The notes under the pieces: model-generated
What the model was told of the DNA's origin: nothing
The model's database searches: none
The model's input: only the letters and a program-made list of their open reading frames with translations
From: DATAFO01 sp046728935
GTDB taxonomy: Bacteria > Actinomycetota > Thermoleophilia > Solirubrobacterales > 70-9
NCBI GenBank assembly: GCA_046728935.1
Contig: JBKPFS010000120.1
Location: 1 to 25,440, forward strand
DNA length: 25,440 bases
Reading direction: 5' to 3'
Translations under genes and position numbers: made by a program
Shown: piece after piece, positions 1 through 11,311 of the stretch
Layout of the letters: each line of letters begins with the position of its first letter
How positions within the stretch are numbered: the first letter of the stretch is position 1

Positions 1-2
1 GC

Positions 3-947
3 GCGGCACTCGGGCCCGCCGTCGGCGGCCTCCTCACGGAGTTCGTCTCCTGGCAGTCGATCTTCCTCGTCCAGGCGCCCGTGGGCGCTCTCCTGGCCAC
101 GACGCTGCTCGCGCCCGCGAAACGCGAAGGGTCAGCCCCCGGCGCCCGACGCTCGCCCCCGGGGCACCCGCACGTGGGGGCCAACATCGCGCTGGCGCTC
201 GTCTCGGCGGCCCTCGCCGCAGCGCTCTTCCTCGTCGTCCTGCTCCTGATCGAGGGCTGGCGCCTGAGTCCCGTGGTCGCCGCCGCGACGGTGACGGTGA
301 TGCCCTGCGCGGCGCTCCTAACAGCACCGCTGGCGCGCCGGGTCGAGCCGGTCGACGCCCGGGCCGCGACCGGGGTGATCCTGATCGCCGGCGGGCTGGC
401 GGGGTTGGCGCTGCTCCCCGACGCGTCGGTCCTGGTCACGTTCGCGCCGCAGGCCCTGGTGGGCGTCGGGCTGGCGCTGACGCTCTCGGCGCTCACCGAG
501 GCCGCGCTCGCGGGCCGTGCCCCGCAGGCGATCCACGGCGGCTGGACGATCGCGGCCCGTCATGCCGGGGTGGTCGTCGGCCTGCTGGTGCTGACGCCAG
601 TGTTCACCGCCGATCTCGACACCGAGCGCGACGACGCTGAGCAGGCCGGCACCGCCGCGCTGCTCGATGCGCGCCTGCCGCCCACGTCGAAGCTCGAGCT
701 CGCGTCCCGGATCGCCGACCGGATCCGGGAGGAGGGCGACAAGGTGCCGGTGCTCGCCCCCGCCTTCGAGCCGCTGCCCGAGGACGAGGCGGAGCGGGCC
801 GAGACGGTCGACTTACGGACGACGATCCAGGACGAGGTCGACGCCGCGGCGACCCACGCCTTCAGCCGCTCGTTTCTGCTCGCCGCCGGCTTCGCGCTCG
901 CGGCGCTGCTGCCCATCGCCATCGTCCGGCGGAGGGTCGAGCTGTGA
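3..947 (+). CDS. MFS transporter, DHA2 (EmrB/QacA-like) family, 5'-truncated
   Basis: This is the C-terminal part of a membrane exporter; the open frame runs off the left edge. The first codons read AALGPAVGGLLTEFVSWQSI, the hallmark stretch of 14-TM drug:H+ antiporters (GP.lGG.l....sW..iF). Hydrophobic segments follow around residues 60-80, 85-105, 120-135, 140-165 and 185-200 of the visible part. A charged loop of roughly 90 residues, presumably extracytoplasmic, comes before a final TM helix ending in RRRVEL. Substrate cannot be read from the sequence; drug or metabolite export is the family norm. The stop overlaps the next gene by 4 bases (GTGA), so the two are probably translationally coupled. 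The family call is firm; the start lies outside the window. Confidence 0.85.
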   Translation, partial: AALGPAVGGLLTEFVSWQSIFLVQAPVGALLATTLLAPAKREGSAPGARRSPPGHPHVGANIALALVSAALAAALFLVVLLLIEGWRLSPVVAAATVTVMPCAALLTAPLARRVEPVDARAATGVILIAGGLAGLALLPDASVLVTFAPQALVGVGLALTLSALTEAALAGRAPQAIHGGWTIAARHAGVVVGLLVLTPVFTADLDTERDDAEQAGTAALLDARLPPTSKLELASRIADRIREEGDKVPVLAPAFEPLPEDEAERAETVDLRTTIQDEVDAAATHAFSRSFLLAAGFALAALLPIAIVRRRVEL

Positions 948-1432
948 GCGCGAGGGTGAGCGTGGGCGCCGCGGTCGCGGTTTCGGCGGCGCTGGTCTCC
1001 CTCTATCTCGCGCTCGGCGGAGCGAGCTACGAGCCGACGCCGGTGGCCGATCCATGCCAGCCGCGGGAGTGGCGCTCGCCCGAGGGAATCGAGGAGTCGG
1101 CGGAGCAGTTCACGCTCTCGGCGCTCGACGGCGCCGCCTGCGAGCTCCACGTCACCCGCGAGCGGCTCGCGCTCGCACTCGCGACCCCCGAGGCACGCCG
1201 GCGATTCGCGGCCGAGTACGGGATCGACGACGCGCAGCTCGAGGCCGCGGTGCGGGCGGGTCTCGAGCGCGCGGTCGACGACGCCGAGCGCGCCGGAGCC
1301 CTCAACCCGCTCGTCGCCTCGGGGTTACGAGCGGCGATCGCCCAGCTGCCGGTCGACGAGGCGATCGCGCTCATCAACGACGCCCGCGAGGTCTTCGAGG
1401 GCGGCCAGGACCTGCTCGAAGGCTTGCTGTAG
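944..1432 (+). CDS. Small N-terminally anchored hypothetical protein
   Basis: I do not recognise a named family. The 162-residue product starts at a GTG that overlaps the exporter's stop codon (GTGA). Residues about 6-27 form one hydrophobic segment (VGAAVAVSAALVSLYLALGG), either a signal peptide or an anchor. The remainder is a soluble, acidic, helical domain containing two cysteines (in DPCQPREW and GAACELHV) that could form a disulfide outside the membrane. The overlap suggests it is made together with the MFS protein, perhaps as an accessory or periplasmic partner, but nothing in the sequence proves that. It ends about 80 bases before the convergent DoxX-like gene. Confidence 0.7.
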   Translation: MSARVSVGAAVAVSAALVSLYLALGGASYEPTPVADPCQPREWRSPEGIEESAEQFTLSALDGAACELHVTRERLALALATPEARRRFAAEYGIDDAQLEAAVRAGLERAVDDAERAGALNPLVASGLRAAIAQLPVDEAIALINDAREVFEGGQDLLEGLL

Positions 1433-1510
1433 GTCGGATCACCCGAAACCGGCCGCTCGGACGCTGGGGCCCGCCGAACGAATGAATCCCGCCGGGTACG
1501 AGCCGCCGTC

Positions 1511-1879
1511 TTATTTGGTGGCGCGCCAGACCTGCCACATGAACAGCGGCTGGAGGGGCAGGCGCGCGTAGAGCAGCCAGCGGGGGATGCGGTCGGCGGG
1601 CACGCCGCGCCCCGCCACCTCCTCGGGCCGTTGCGCCATGTACACGTTGGCGGGGAAGACGGCGACGAGGAGCGCGAGCAGCCACCAGCGCCCGAATCGC
1701 CGGGTGCGGGGCCTCAGGAGCGCCAACCCACCGACGATCTCGCCGACGCCGCTCACCTGTACGGCCTCGCGCGGATTCGGGACGTACGGTGGGACGATCG
1801 CCTCGTACTCGCGGGGACGCAGGAAGTGCATCGTCCCGGCGAAGACGAACGCGGCGCCGACGCGCTGAGGCGTGGTCAT
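1511..1879 (-). CDS. DoxX-like integral membrane protein
   Basis: The 122-residue protein has the DoxX/DoxX-like pattern. An N-terminal helix reads RVGAAFVFAGTMHFLRPREY, followed by a short PPYVPNPREAVQVSGVGEIVGG stretch (split here by a loop), a helix rich in LALLVAVFPANVYMA, and a final helix near the C terminus. This gives about four membrane segments. Family members are small inner-membrane proteins, some linked to quinone or thiosulfate redox chemistry, but most lack a known role. The gene diverges from uvrB with only 24 bases between the start codons. A GATACT box lies 8 bases before the ATG on the minus strand and no Shine-Dalgarno is visible, so the mRNA may be leaderless. Confidence 0.75.
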   Translation of the reverse strand: MTTPQRVGAAFVFAGTMHFLRPREYEAIVPPYVPNPREAVQVSGVGEIVGGLALLRPRTRRFGRWWLLALLVAVFPANVYMAQRPEEVAGRGVPADRIPRWLLYARLPLQPLFMWQVWRATK

Positions 1880-1884
1880 CGCTC

Positions 1885-1903
1885 GCCAGTATCTTCAACT
1901 GGC
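1885..1903. promoter_or_regulatory. Dyad and overlapping divergent promoter between the DoxX-like gene and uvrB
   Basis: GCCAGT (1885-1890) and ACTGGC (1898-1903) form a perfect 6-bp inverted repeat with a 7-base spacer, filling almost all of the 24-base gap between two divergent starts. The spacer holds TATCTT (1890-1895), 8 bases before the uvrB ATG. On the other strand it holds GATACT (1888-1893), 8 bases before the DoxX-like ATG. It could be two back-to-back -10 boxes, an operator, or both. It does not match the SOS box found at uvrA. Confidence 0.45.
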
Positions 1904-3907
<2,004 letters not shown>

Positions 3908-4025
3908 GGGCCTCTCCCGCTGGGGATGGGCCCCGAGCGCCATGCATGCCACGCGGGGCCGGATCGTCTCACGGCGCCCGAGGTAATCGCGCTTGCAAAT
4001 CGCCTCGGTGCCGGCGAACCGTGCG

Positions 4026-4041
4026 CTCGCCGCGCGGCGAG
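4026..4041. promoter_or_regulatory. 16-bp perfect palindrome before a small gene
   Basis: CTCGCCGCGCGGCGAG is fully self-complementary. It ends 3 bases before TAAGCT (4045-4050), a candidate -10 box that lies 8 bases before the ATG at 4059. That position between -35 and -10 would suit a dimeric repressor. In DNA this rich in G and C, chance is a real alternative. Confidence 0.3.
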
Positions 4042-4058
4042 GTCTAAGCTTCGATCCC

Positions 4059-4622
4059 ATGACCGATGCGGAGCAGATCGTTCGCGACGTGGCCGAGCGG
4101 GTGCGTGAGCTGGTCACGGACGCCGAGCGGCGGGCGGCCGAGATCGTCAGCGAGGCGGAGGAGGAGGCGAAGCGGATCCGCGAGCGGGCCGAGGCCGAGG
4201 GTCGCGAGCGGCTCGACGACGTGCGCAAGGCGCTGGACGAGCTTCAGGGGAAGCTCGGCGTGGCCGTTCCGGGCACGAAGTCCGAGGTCGACCCCGGGCC
4301 GGCGACCGTCCCGGAGCCGAGTCCCGAACCGGTCCCGGAGCCCACGCCCGACCCCGTGCCCGAGCCGACGCCGGACCCGGTCCCGGAGCCGACGCCCGAG
4401 CCGGTGCCCGAGCCGACCCCGCCCCCCGACGAGGGCACGCCCCCGTCCGCCGGCAACGGCGTGGCGAAGTCCGGCGACGCCGTCGCGGCGCGCCTGGTGG
4501 CGATGAACATGGCCCTGGACGGGGCCTCTCGCGAGGAGATCGAACGGGCGCTGGCCGACGGCTATCAGCTCGACGACACCGCCGGCCTGATCGACGACGT
4601 CCTGGCCAAGACCGGTAAATAA
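4059..4622 (+). CDS. Coiled-coil/proline-repeat hypothetical protein between uvrB and uvrA
   Basis: The product has 187 residues and no function I can name. It has three parts. Residues 1-66 are a charged coiled coil (AERRAAEIVSEAEEEAKRI) resembling the stalks of ATP synthase b or DivIVA-like proteins. Residues about 80-123 are a proline/glutamate linker made of 8-residue repeats (PDPVPEPT, PEPVPEPT). Residues about 137-187 are a compact helical domain (ARLVAMNMALDGASREEIER) that looks like an interaction module. The ATG at 4059 is preferred over the earlier GTG/TTG options because TAAGCT sits 8 bases upstream and the N terminus then begins the coiled coil. There is no membrane segment or signal peptide. 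Its place between two excision-repair genes is suggestive only. Confidence 0.75.
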   Translation: MTDAEQIVRDVAERVRELVTDAERRAAEIVSEAEEEAKRIRERAEAEGRERLDDVRKALDELQGKLGVAVPGTKSEVDPGPATVPEPSPEPVPEPTPDPVPEPTPDPVPEPTPEPVPEPTPPPDEGTPPSAGNGVAKSGDAVAARLVAMNMALDGASREEIERALADGYQLDDTAGLIDDVLAKTGK

Positions 4623-4628
4623 CCGGTC
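4610..4628 (+). terminator. Hairpin spanning the stop codon, possible terminator
   Basis: GACCGGT (4610-4616) and ACCGGTC (4622-4628) form a 7-bp stem with loop AAATA, and the TAA stop (4620-4622) lies at the loop edge. A second weak dyad, GGCCTG/CAGGCC (4641-4646 and 4660-4665), follows. Neither is followed by a T run, so termination is only possible, not shown. Confidence 0.3.
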
Positions 4629-4727
4629 GTCGGCGCTTACGGCCTGCCGGGTCAGGCAACAGGCCCTAGCCCGGCGGCGGCGGACGCGAAGCGGAGCACG
4701 CCGCCGGAGTTTGTGCTCTGGGGCCCC

Positions 4728-4743
4728 TCGTACACTTGTTCGC
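4728..4743 (+). promoter_or_regulatory. Probable LexA (SOS) box overlapping the uvrA promoter
   Basis: TCGTACACTTGTTCGC closely matches the SOS box known from actinobacteria, TCGAAC-RNNY-GTTCGA. Ten of the 12 fixed positions agree and both R and Y agree. It overlaps the candidate -10 box TACACT (4731-4736) and ends 2 bases before the uvrA ATG, where a bound LexA would block initiation. uvrA is a classic SOS gene. LexA itself is not in the window. Confidence 0.7.
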
Positions 4744-4745
4744 CC

Positions 4746-7705
<2,960 letters not shown>

Positions 7706-7706
<1 letters not shown>

Positions 7707-8170
7707 TGGACATCGACCGCGCGGCTCCGGCGATCGCCGGGAGCGAGATCGAGGTCGCGGCGACGCCCGAGGCCGTCTGGGACGTGTTCACCGACTTCGA
7801 GGGGTGGCCGGGCTGGAACCCGGCCGTGAAGACGGTCTCGATCGATGGCCCGGTCGCTCTGGGCACGAGCTTCACCTGGAAGGCCGGGGCGAGCACGCTG
7901 ACGTCCACGATCCGCGAGGTCGATCCGCCACGATCGATCGTCTGGACGGGTCGCACGATGGGCATCCACGCGATCCACGCCTGGCATCTGGAGCCCATCG
8001 CGCGAGGGACGGGCGTGCGCACCGAGGAATCGTGGACGGGGCTGCTTCCTCGCCTGCTTCGCGGCCGCATGACGAGGACCCTCCAGGAGAGCCTCGACGA
8101 GGGCCTTGGGCACCTGAAGAACGCGGTCGAGGGGCGCCCGCCGTCTGCCGACGCGACGCCCGAGCCCTAG
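7706..8170 (+). CDS. SRPBCC (START-like) superfamily protein
   Basis: The 154-residue protein has the polyketide cyclase/dehydrase-like SRPBCC pattern. It opens with a beta strand (SEIEVAATPEAVWDVFTDFE) followed by GWPGWNPAV, a typical helix-grip start. Central strands carry IREVDPPRSIVWTG, and a long C-terminal helix reads RTLQESLDEGLGHLKNAV. Such folds bind hydrophobic ligands or lipids; the ligand here is unknown. The ATG overlaps the uvrA stop by one base (TGATG), so it is probably translated by reinitiation, although a repair role does not follow from that. Its TAG stop shares a CTAG with the convergent gene. Confidence 0.85.
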
Positions 8171-8625
8171 CGCGGGCCGAGCTCCGCGAGCACGGCCTCC
8201 AGCGTCTCGTCCGCCTGCGAGGCGCAGGGGATCGTCTCGCCGGTGCCCTCGATCCGGATGTCGACGTTCTCGGTGATGCCGGCCTTCGCCGGCTCGACCC
8301 GGACCTGATCCCGTGGCCACGAGGCCGCCGCCTCGGGCCAGATCGTGACGTAGTAGTCGGTGTCGTCGATCGTCACCCCGCGCGCCTTGAAGGCGCGCGC
8401 CTCGTTGTCGGTGACGGCGAGCACGAAGGTGCGCGGGAGCGTCTTGCTCGCCCGGGGCTTCAACACCATCAGGCCGAAGCTGAGCGTCGCCGCCAGGTAG
8501 GAGGGCGAGTGGCCCTGGCGCAGGATCGTCGCTCCTTTGACCACGCCGGGGAGCCACCCCGCCTCGTTCAGCGCCCGCGCGATGTCGTCGCCCGACTTGA
8601 CCAGCGGCCGGATCGAATCGGCCAT
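8167..8625 (-). CDS. Hypothetical protein, paralogue of the gene at 8738-9175
   Basis: I do not recognise a named family for this 152-residue protein. It has no signal peptide or membrane helix. The central part (LPRTFVLAVTDNEARAFKAR) aligns by eye with LPARLLLAVTPTKLHAFNCK of the protein encoded two genes upstream. The two share the order of a leucine-rich strand pair, a tryptophan-containing segment, a strand with alternating hydrophobic residues and a C-terminal helix. That order resembles a small beta-barrel with a capping helix, as in PH-like or GRAM folds, but this is inference. Its ATG overlaps the stop of the 38-codon gene by one base (TGATG). It ends in a CTAG shared with the SRPBCC gene. 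Confidence 0.75.
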   Translation of the reverse strand: MADSIRPLVKSGDDIARALNEAGWLPGVVKGATILRQGHSPSYLAATLSFGLMVLKPRASKTLPRTFVLAVTDNEARAFKARGVTIDDTDYYVTIWPEAAASWPRDQVRVEPAKAGITENVDIRIEGTGETIPCASQADETLEAVLAELGPR

Positions 8626-8741
8626 CAGGCGCCGAGCCCGAACATGTCGGTTGCCGCCGCCGCGATCACGAAGATCGACCCGCCGATGATCACGACAGAG
8701 TGGTACCAGTAGCGACCGCCACGCTGGCGGTGGATGGTCAT
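8625..8741 (-). CDS. 38-residue single-pass membrane microprotein
   Basis: This short gene begins MTIHRQRGGRYWYHSVV, continues with a hydrophobic helix (IIGGSIFVIAAAATDMFG) and stops two residues later. The positively charged N terminus and short tail predict one membrane helix with the N terminus in the cytoplasm. Two features argue that it is real. Its ATG overlaps the upstream gene's stop in ATGA (8738-8741), and its own TGA overlaps the downstream ATG in TGATG (8623-8627), so it fits exactly between two paralogous genes. Third codon positions are mostly G or C. The function is unknown; it could anchor or modulate its two neighbours. Confidence 0.7.
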   Translation of the reverse strand: MTIHRQRGGRYWYHSVVIIGGSIFVIAAAATDMFGLGA

Positions 8742-9175
8742 CCCGACGCGGGGGCCTGCGTGGTGCCCTCCCGGAGGACCCGAATGACCTCCTGGGTCCA
8801 CGGATCGTCCTTGACGCCGCCTGGTGCCAGGGTCGCCTTCTCGCCCTCTGCGGGCGAGCTGATGGTCAGCATGGTCAGGCCCAGCTTCGGATCCGTGCTG
8901 ATCTCGAGCCCCGCGCGGTCCCAGACGGCAGCCTCGTCCTTCATCGCGTAGTTCCGGCCCTTCTGCTTGCAGTTGAAGGCGTGGAGCTTGGTCGGCGTGA
9001 CCGCGAGGAGCAGCCTCGCCGGAAGGCCGCCGGCCTTCTTCTTGTTGCGCAGGGCGTTGGCGGCGTAGACGAGGCCCCCGAGCTGGCCCTTGGAGATCGC
9101 GAAGGAGGATGCGGCGCCTCCGCGGCGGAACGGCCCCACGGCGAGCACCTGCTCGCCGACCTTCTCCTCGGCCAT
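8738..9175 (-). CDS. Hypothetical protein, first gene of a coupled three-gene unit
   Basis: The 145-residue protein is not one I can name. It has no clear membrane helix or signal; a glycine/alanine-rich stretch (GGLVYAANALRNKKKAGGLP) precedes strands reading ARLLLAVTPTKLHAFNC. A tryptophan strand (AAVWDRAGLEIST) and a terminal helix (PWTQEVIRVLRE) follow. It resembles the protein at 8167-8625, suggesting an old duplication. The chosen ATG is preceded by GGAGAAG with 8 bases of spacing. An open frame upstream (ATG at 9234, with a better Shine-Dalgarno) reads into this gene in another frame, so the true N terminus may be about 20 residues longer if the sequence has a frameshift here. Confidence 0.75.
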   Translation of the reverse strand: MAEEKVGEQVLAVGPFRRGGAASSFAISKGQLGGLVYAANALRNKKKAGGLPARLLLAVTPTKLHAFNCKQKGRNYAMKDEAAVWDRAGLEISTDPKLGLTMLTISSPAEGEKATLAPGGVKDDPWTQEVIRVLREGTTQAPASG

Positions 9176-9307
9176 GCGGCGGACTTCTCCGTGTACTCCG
9201 CCGCCGTCTCCTCGCTGATGTCGAGCATGCCCATCCTCGGACTCCCCTCTGGTGGTGTCCGCGCCACCCTACCGCCTGCCTTCGGTCTGAGAAGCTGCCC
9301 CGCGGAA

Positions 9308-9904
9308 ATGGGCGAGCTCTCCGCTTGGCGGACCTGGTGGGTGAAGCGCCGCTGGTACGAGCGCAACCGGCGCTGGCGGCGCCGCTGGCGCATCACCCGT
9401 CACGCCGCCCGGGGTGGCTTCTTCATCCGCTATCCGGTCGAGGGCGAGGTCCTGGAGGCGCTCGATTCGGGCCGGCTTGAGGTGGGGGAGGGAACCCTGC
9501 TCGAGCCCGGCTGCTGGTTGACCCTCGGGCCCGAGGCGCAAATCGTGATCGGTGAGGGCTGCTTCCTCAACCGCGAGACGATGCTCGCCTCGGTCGAGCG
9601 AATCGAGATCGGCGACCACGTGATGTTCGCCAACGGGTGCTTCGTCGGCGACGGCGACCACCGCTACGACGACCCGGACAAGCCGATTACCTGGCAGGGC
9701 TTCGAGCCGCGCGGGCCGGTCCGGATCGGGGACAACGTGTGGTTCGGGGTCAACTGTGTGGTCACCGGCGGGGTCGAGATCGGCGACCGAGCGGTGATCG
9801 GGGCCAACTCCGTCGTCACCAACGACATCCCGGCGGGGGTCATCGCCGCCGGCGCCCCGGCGATGGTGATCCGCGAGATCGAGTTCAGGCGGAGGCCTGA
9901 GTAG
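9308..9904 (+). CDS. Left-handed beta-helix (hexapeptide repeat) acyltransferase
   Basis: The 198-residue protein belongs to the LbH acetyl/acyltransferase family, which moves an acyl group from acyl-CoA to a sugar or similar acceptor. After a basic, tryptophan-rich N terminus (WWVKRRWYERNRRWRRRW) come isoleucine/valine-led hexapeptide turns: VIGEGCF, IEIGDHV, VRIGDNVWFG, VEIGDRAVIGANSVVT. The loop GDGDHRYDD carries a histidine placed like the catalytic base of maltose/galactoside acetyltransferases. The C-terminal IAAGAPAMVIREI is the standard ending. The ATG at 9308 is chosen because the longer open frame upstream crosses the divergent gene. The acceptor is unknown; the basic N terminus may bind membrane. 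One base separates it from the lipoprotein gene. Confidence 0.88.
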   Translation: MGELSAWRTWWVKRRWYERNRRWRRRWRITRHAARGGFFIRYPVEGEVLEALDSGRLEVGEGTLLEPGCWLTLGPEAQIVIGEGCFLNRETMLASVERIEIGDHVMFANGCFVGDGDHRYDDPDKPITWQGFEPRGPVRIGDNVWFGVNCVVTGGVEIGDRAVIGANSVVTNDIPAGVIAAGAPAMVIREIEFRRRPE

Positions 9905-9905
9905 C

Positions 9906-10412
9906 GTGCGGAGCGCAATGACGATCCTCCTTGCATCGATCTGCCTCGTGGGAGCGGCGTGCGGGGACGACGAGACCCAGACCGCGGCGAGCGGGGCCAG
10001 CGGCCCCACCGGCGCCCAAGGCGTAGCTGCCGGATCGGGGGGAGGGGGCGGGGAGAGCGGGGAAGGCTCGTCGGCGAGCCCCCAAGCCACCGTCGAGGCC
10101 TCGGACCCCGCCTCGGTGGTCAAGGCGGTCCTGACGGGCGACGTCGCCACCGCGTGCCACGACTTCGTCAGCGAGGACTACGTGGGCGAGAACTACGGAA
10201 GCGAGGCTGGCTGCGAGGCGGCCGTGGCCGCCGGGGGCGTCGCCAACTCAGCCGGCGTCGAAGACGTCGAGGTGCACGGTGATCAGGCGACGGCCGTCGC
10301 GGTACCCCACGGCGGACCGTCGAGCGGGGAGCGCATCGACGTCAAGCTGGTGCAGGAGGACGACACCTGGAAGGTCGACGACCTCAAGTCGCGGGTCCGG
10401 GTCGGCCCGTGA
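9906..10412 (+). CDS. Putative lipoprotein with an NTF2-like/lumazine-binding-like domain
   Basis: The 168-residue product starts at a GTG with GGAGG 10 bases upstream; an in-frame ATG four codons later is a weaker choice. A short hydrophobic signal ends in a lipobox-like LVGAAC, with C19 as the predicted lipidated residue; the box is imperfect because glycine occupies -3. A low-complexity Gly/Ser linker (about 25-60) precedes a compact domain starting at about residue 65 (DPASVVKAVLTGDVATACHD) and ending in a DDTWKVDDL strand. That ending is common in NTF2-like extracytoplasmic domains. Two cysteines (in TACHD and EAGCEA) may pair. The function is unknown. The stop overlaps the DUF1028 gene (GTGA). 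Confidence 0.78.
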   Translation: MRSAMTILLASICLVGAACGDDETQTAASGASGPTGAQGVAAGSGGGGGESGEGSSASPQATVEASDPASVVKAVLTGDVATACHDFVSEDYVGENYGSEAGCEAAVAAGGVANSAGVEDVEVHGDQATAVAVPHGGPSSGERIDVKLVQEDDTWKVDDLKSRVRVGP

Positions 10413-11311
10413 GCCCTCGCCGCGGCACCTACTCGATCGTCGCCCGTGATGCGGAGACCGGCGAGCTCGGGGTGGCGGTGCAGTCGCACTGGTTCTCGGT
10501 CGGGTCGATCGTCAGCTGGGCACGGGCGGGGGTTGGGGCGGTGGCGACGCAGTCATTCGCCGAGCCCGCCTACGGGCCGCGGCTGCTGGATGCGATCGCG
10601 GCGGGCGAATCGGCAGGCTCGGCGCTGGACCGGCTGGTCTCCGAGGACGATCAGGCCCGGTTTCGCCAAGTCGCGGTGGCCTCAGCGAACGGCGAGACGG
10701 CCGCGCACACAGGCGACGGATGCATCCGCTTCGCCGGCGACGTCGCGGGGCAGGGCTTCAGCGTGCAGGCGAACATGATGGCCTCACCCGATGTGTGGCC
10801 GGCCATGGCCGCCGCATTCGAGGGCGCGGAGGGGACGTTCGCGAGGCGGCTCCTCGCAGCGCTCCAGGCCGGGGAGGGTGCGGGCGGCGATGTGCGAGGC
10901 CGCCAGTCCGCTGCGATGGTGGTCGTTCCCGAGTCGGGGGAGCCGTGGCGGCGCTCGGTCGAGCTCAGGGTGGAGGACCATGCCGATCCCCTGGGCGAGC
11001 TCGAGCGGCTCCTCGATCTGCACGATGCGTACGCGCTGGCGAACGAGGCCGATGATCTCTCCGGCGCGGGCCGCTACGACGAGGCCGCGGACCGCTACCG
11101 CAGGGCACTGGAGCTGGCCCCCGACAACGACGAGCTGGTCTTCTGGGGCGGCCTCGGCAGGGCTCAGCACGGCGACGTCGAGGAGGGGGCCGCGCTCGTC
11201 GGCCGCGCGATCGAGGCCCATACGGGCTGGCGCGATCTGCTCGCCCGTCTGGACGCGGAGACCGCCCCCGGCGCCGAGGCGGTCCGGCAAGCGCTGGGCG
11301 TCGATTCCTAG
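10409..11311 (+). CDS. DUF1028 family protein with C-terminal TPR-like region
   Basis: The N-terminal ~210 residues match DUF1028, a family with an Ntn-hydrolase-like fold. It opens RRGTYSIVARDAETGELGVA, followed by VQSHWFSVGS, GVGAVATQSFAEPAYGP and VQANMMASPDVW. Family members are thought to be hydrolases, but the substrate is not established. Residues about 210-300 form TPR-like helices (AGRYDEAADRYRRALELAPD), probably for protein contacts; such a tail occurs in other DUF1028 proteins. There is no signal peptide. Translation starts at a GTG inside the preceding stop (GTGA). The TAG stop is half of a CTAG shared with the convergent YjbQ-type gene. Confidence 0.9.
   Translation: MSPRRGTYSIVARDAETGELGVAVQSHWFSVGSIVSWARAGVGAVATQSFAEPAYGPRLLDAIAAGESAGSALDRLVSEDDQARFRQVAVASANGETAAHTGDGCIRFAGDVAGQGFSVQANMMASPDVWPAMAAAFEGAEGTFARRLLAALQAGEGAGGDVRGRQSAAMVVVPESGEPWRRSVELRVEDHADPLGELERLLDLHDAYALANEADDLSGAGRYDEAADRYRRALELAPDNDELVFWGGLGRAQHGDVEEGAALVGRAIEAHTGWRDLLARLDAETAPGAEAVRQALGVDS

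Noticed and set aside
1433..1510. Gap between the convergent small anchored-protein gene and the DoxX-like gene, checked for a terminator.
   Set aside because: I saw no convincing stem with a T run and no open frame.
4244..4510. Minus-strand frame rich in GVGSGTGS repeats, looking like a cell-surface or silk-like protein.
   Set aside because: It is the exact antisense of the proline/glutamate repeat in the gene at 4059-4622, whose frame has a better start, promoter and codon pattern.
8981..9307. Long N-terminal extension of the acyltransferase frame.
   Set aside because: It runs antisense through the minus-strand gene at 8738-9175; the family-like N terminus begins at the ATG at 9308.
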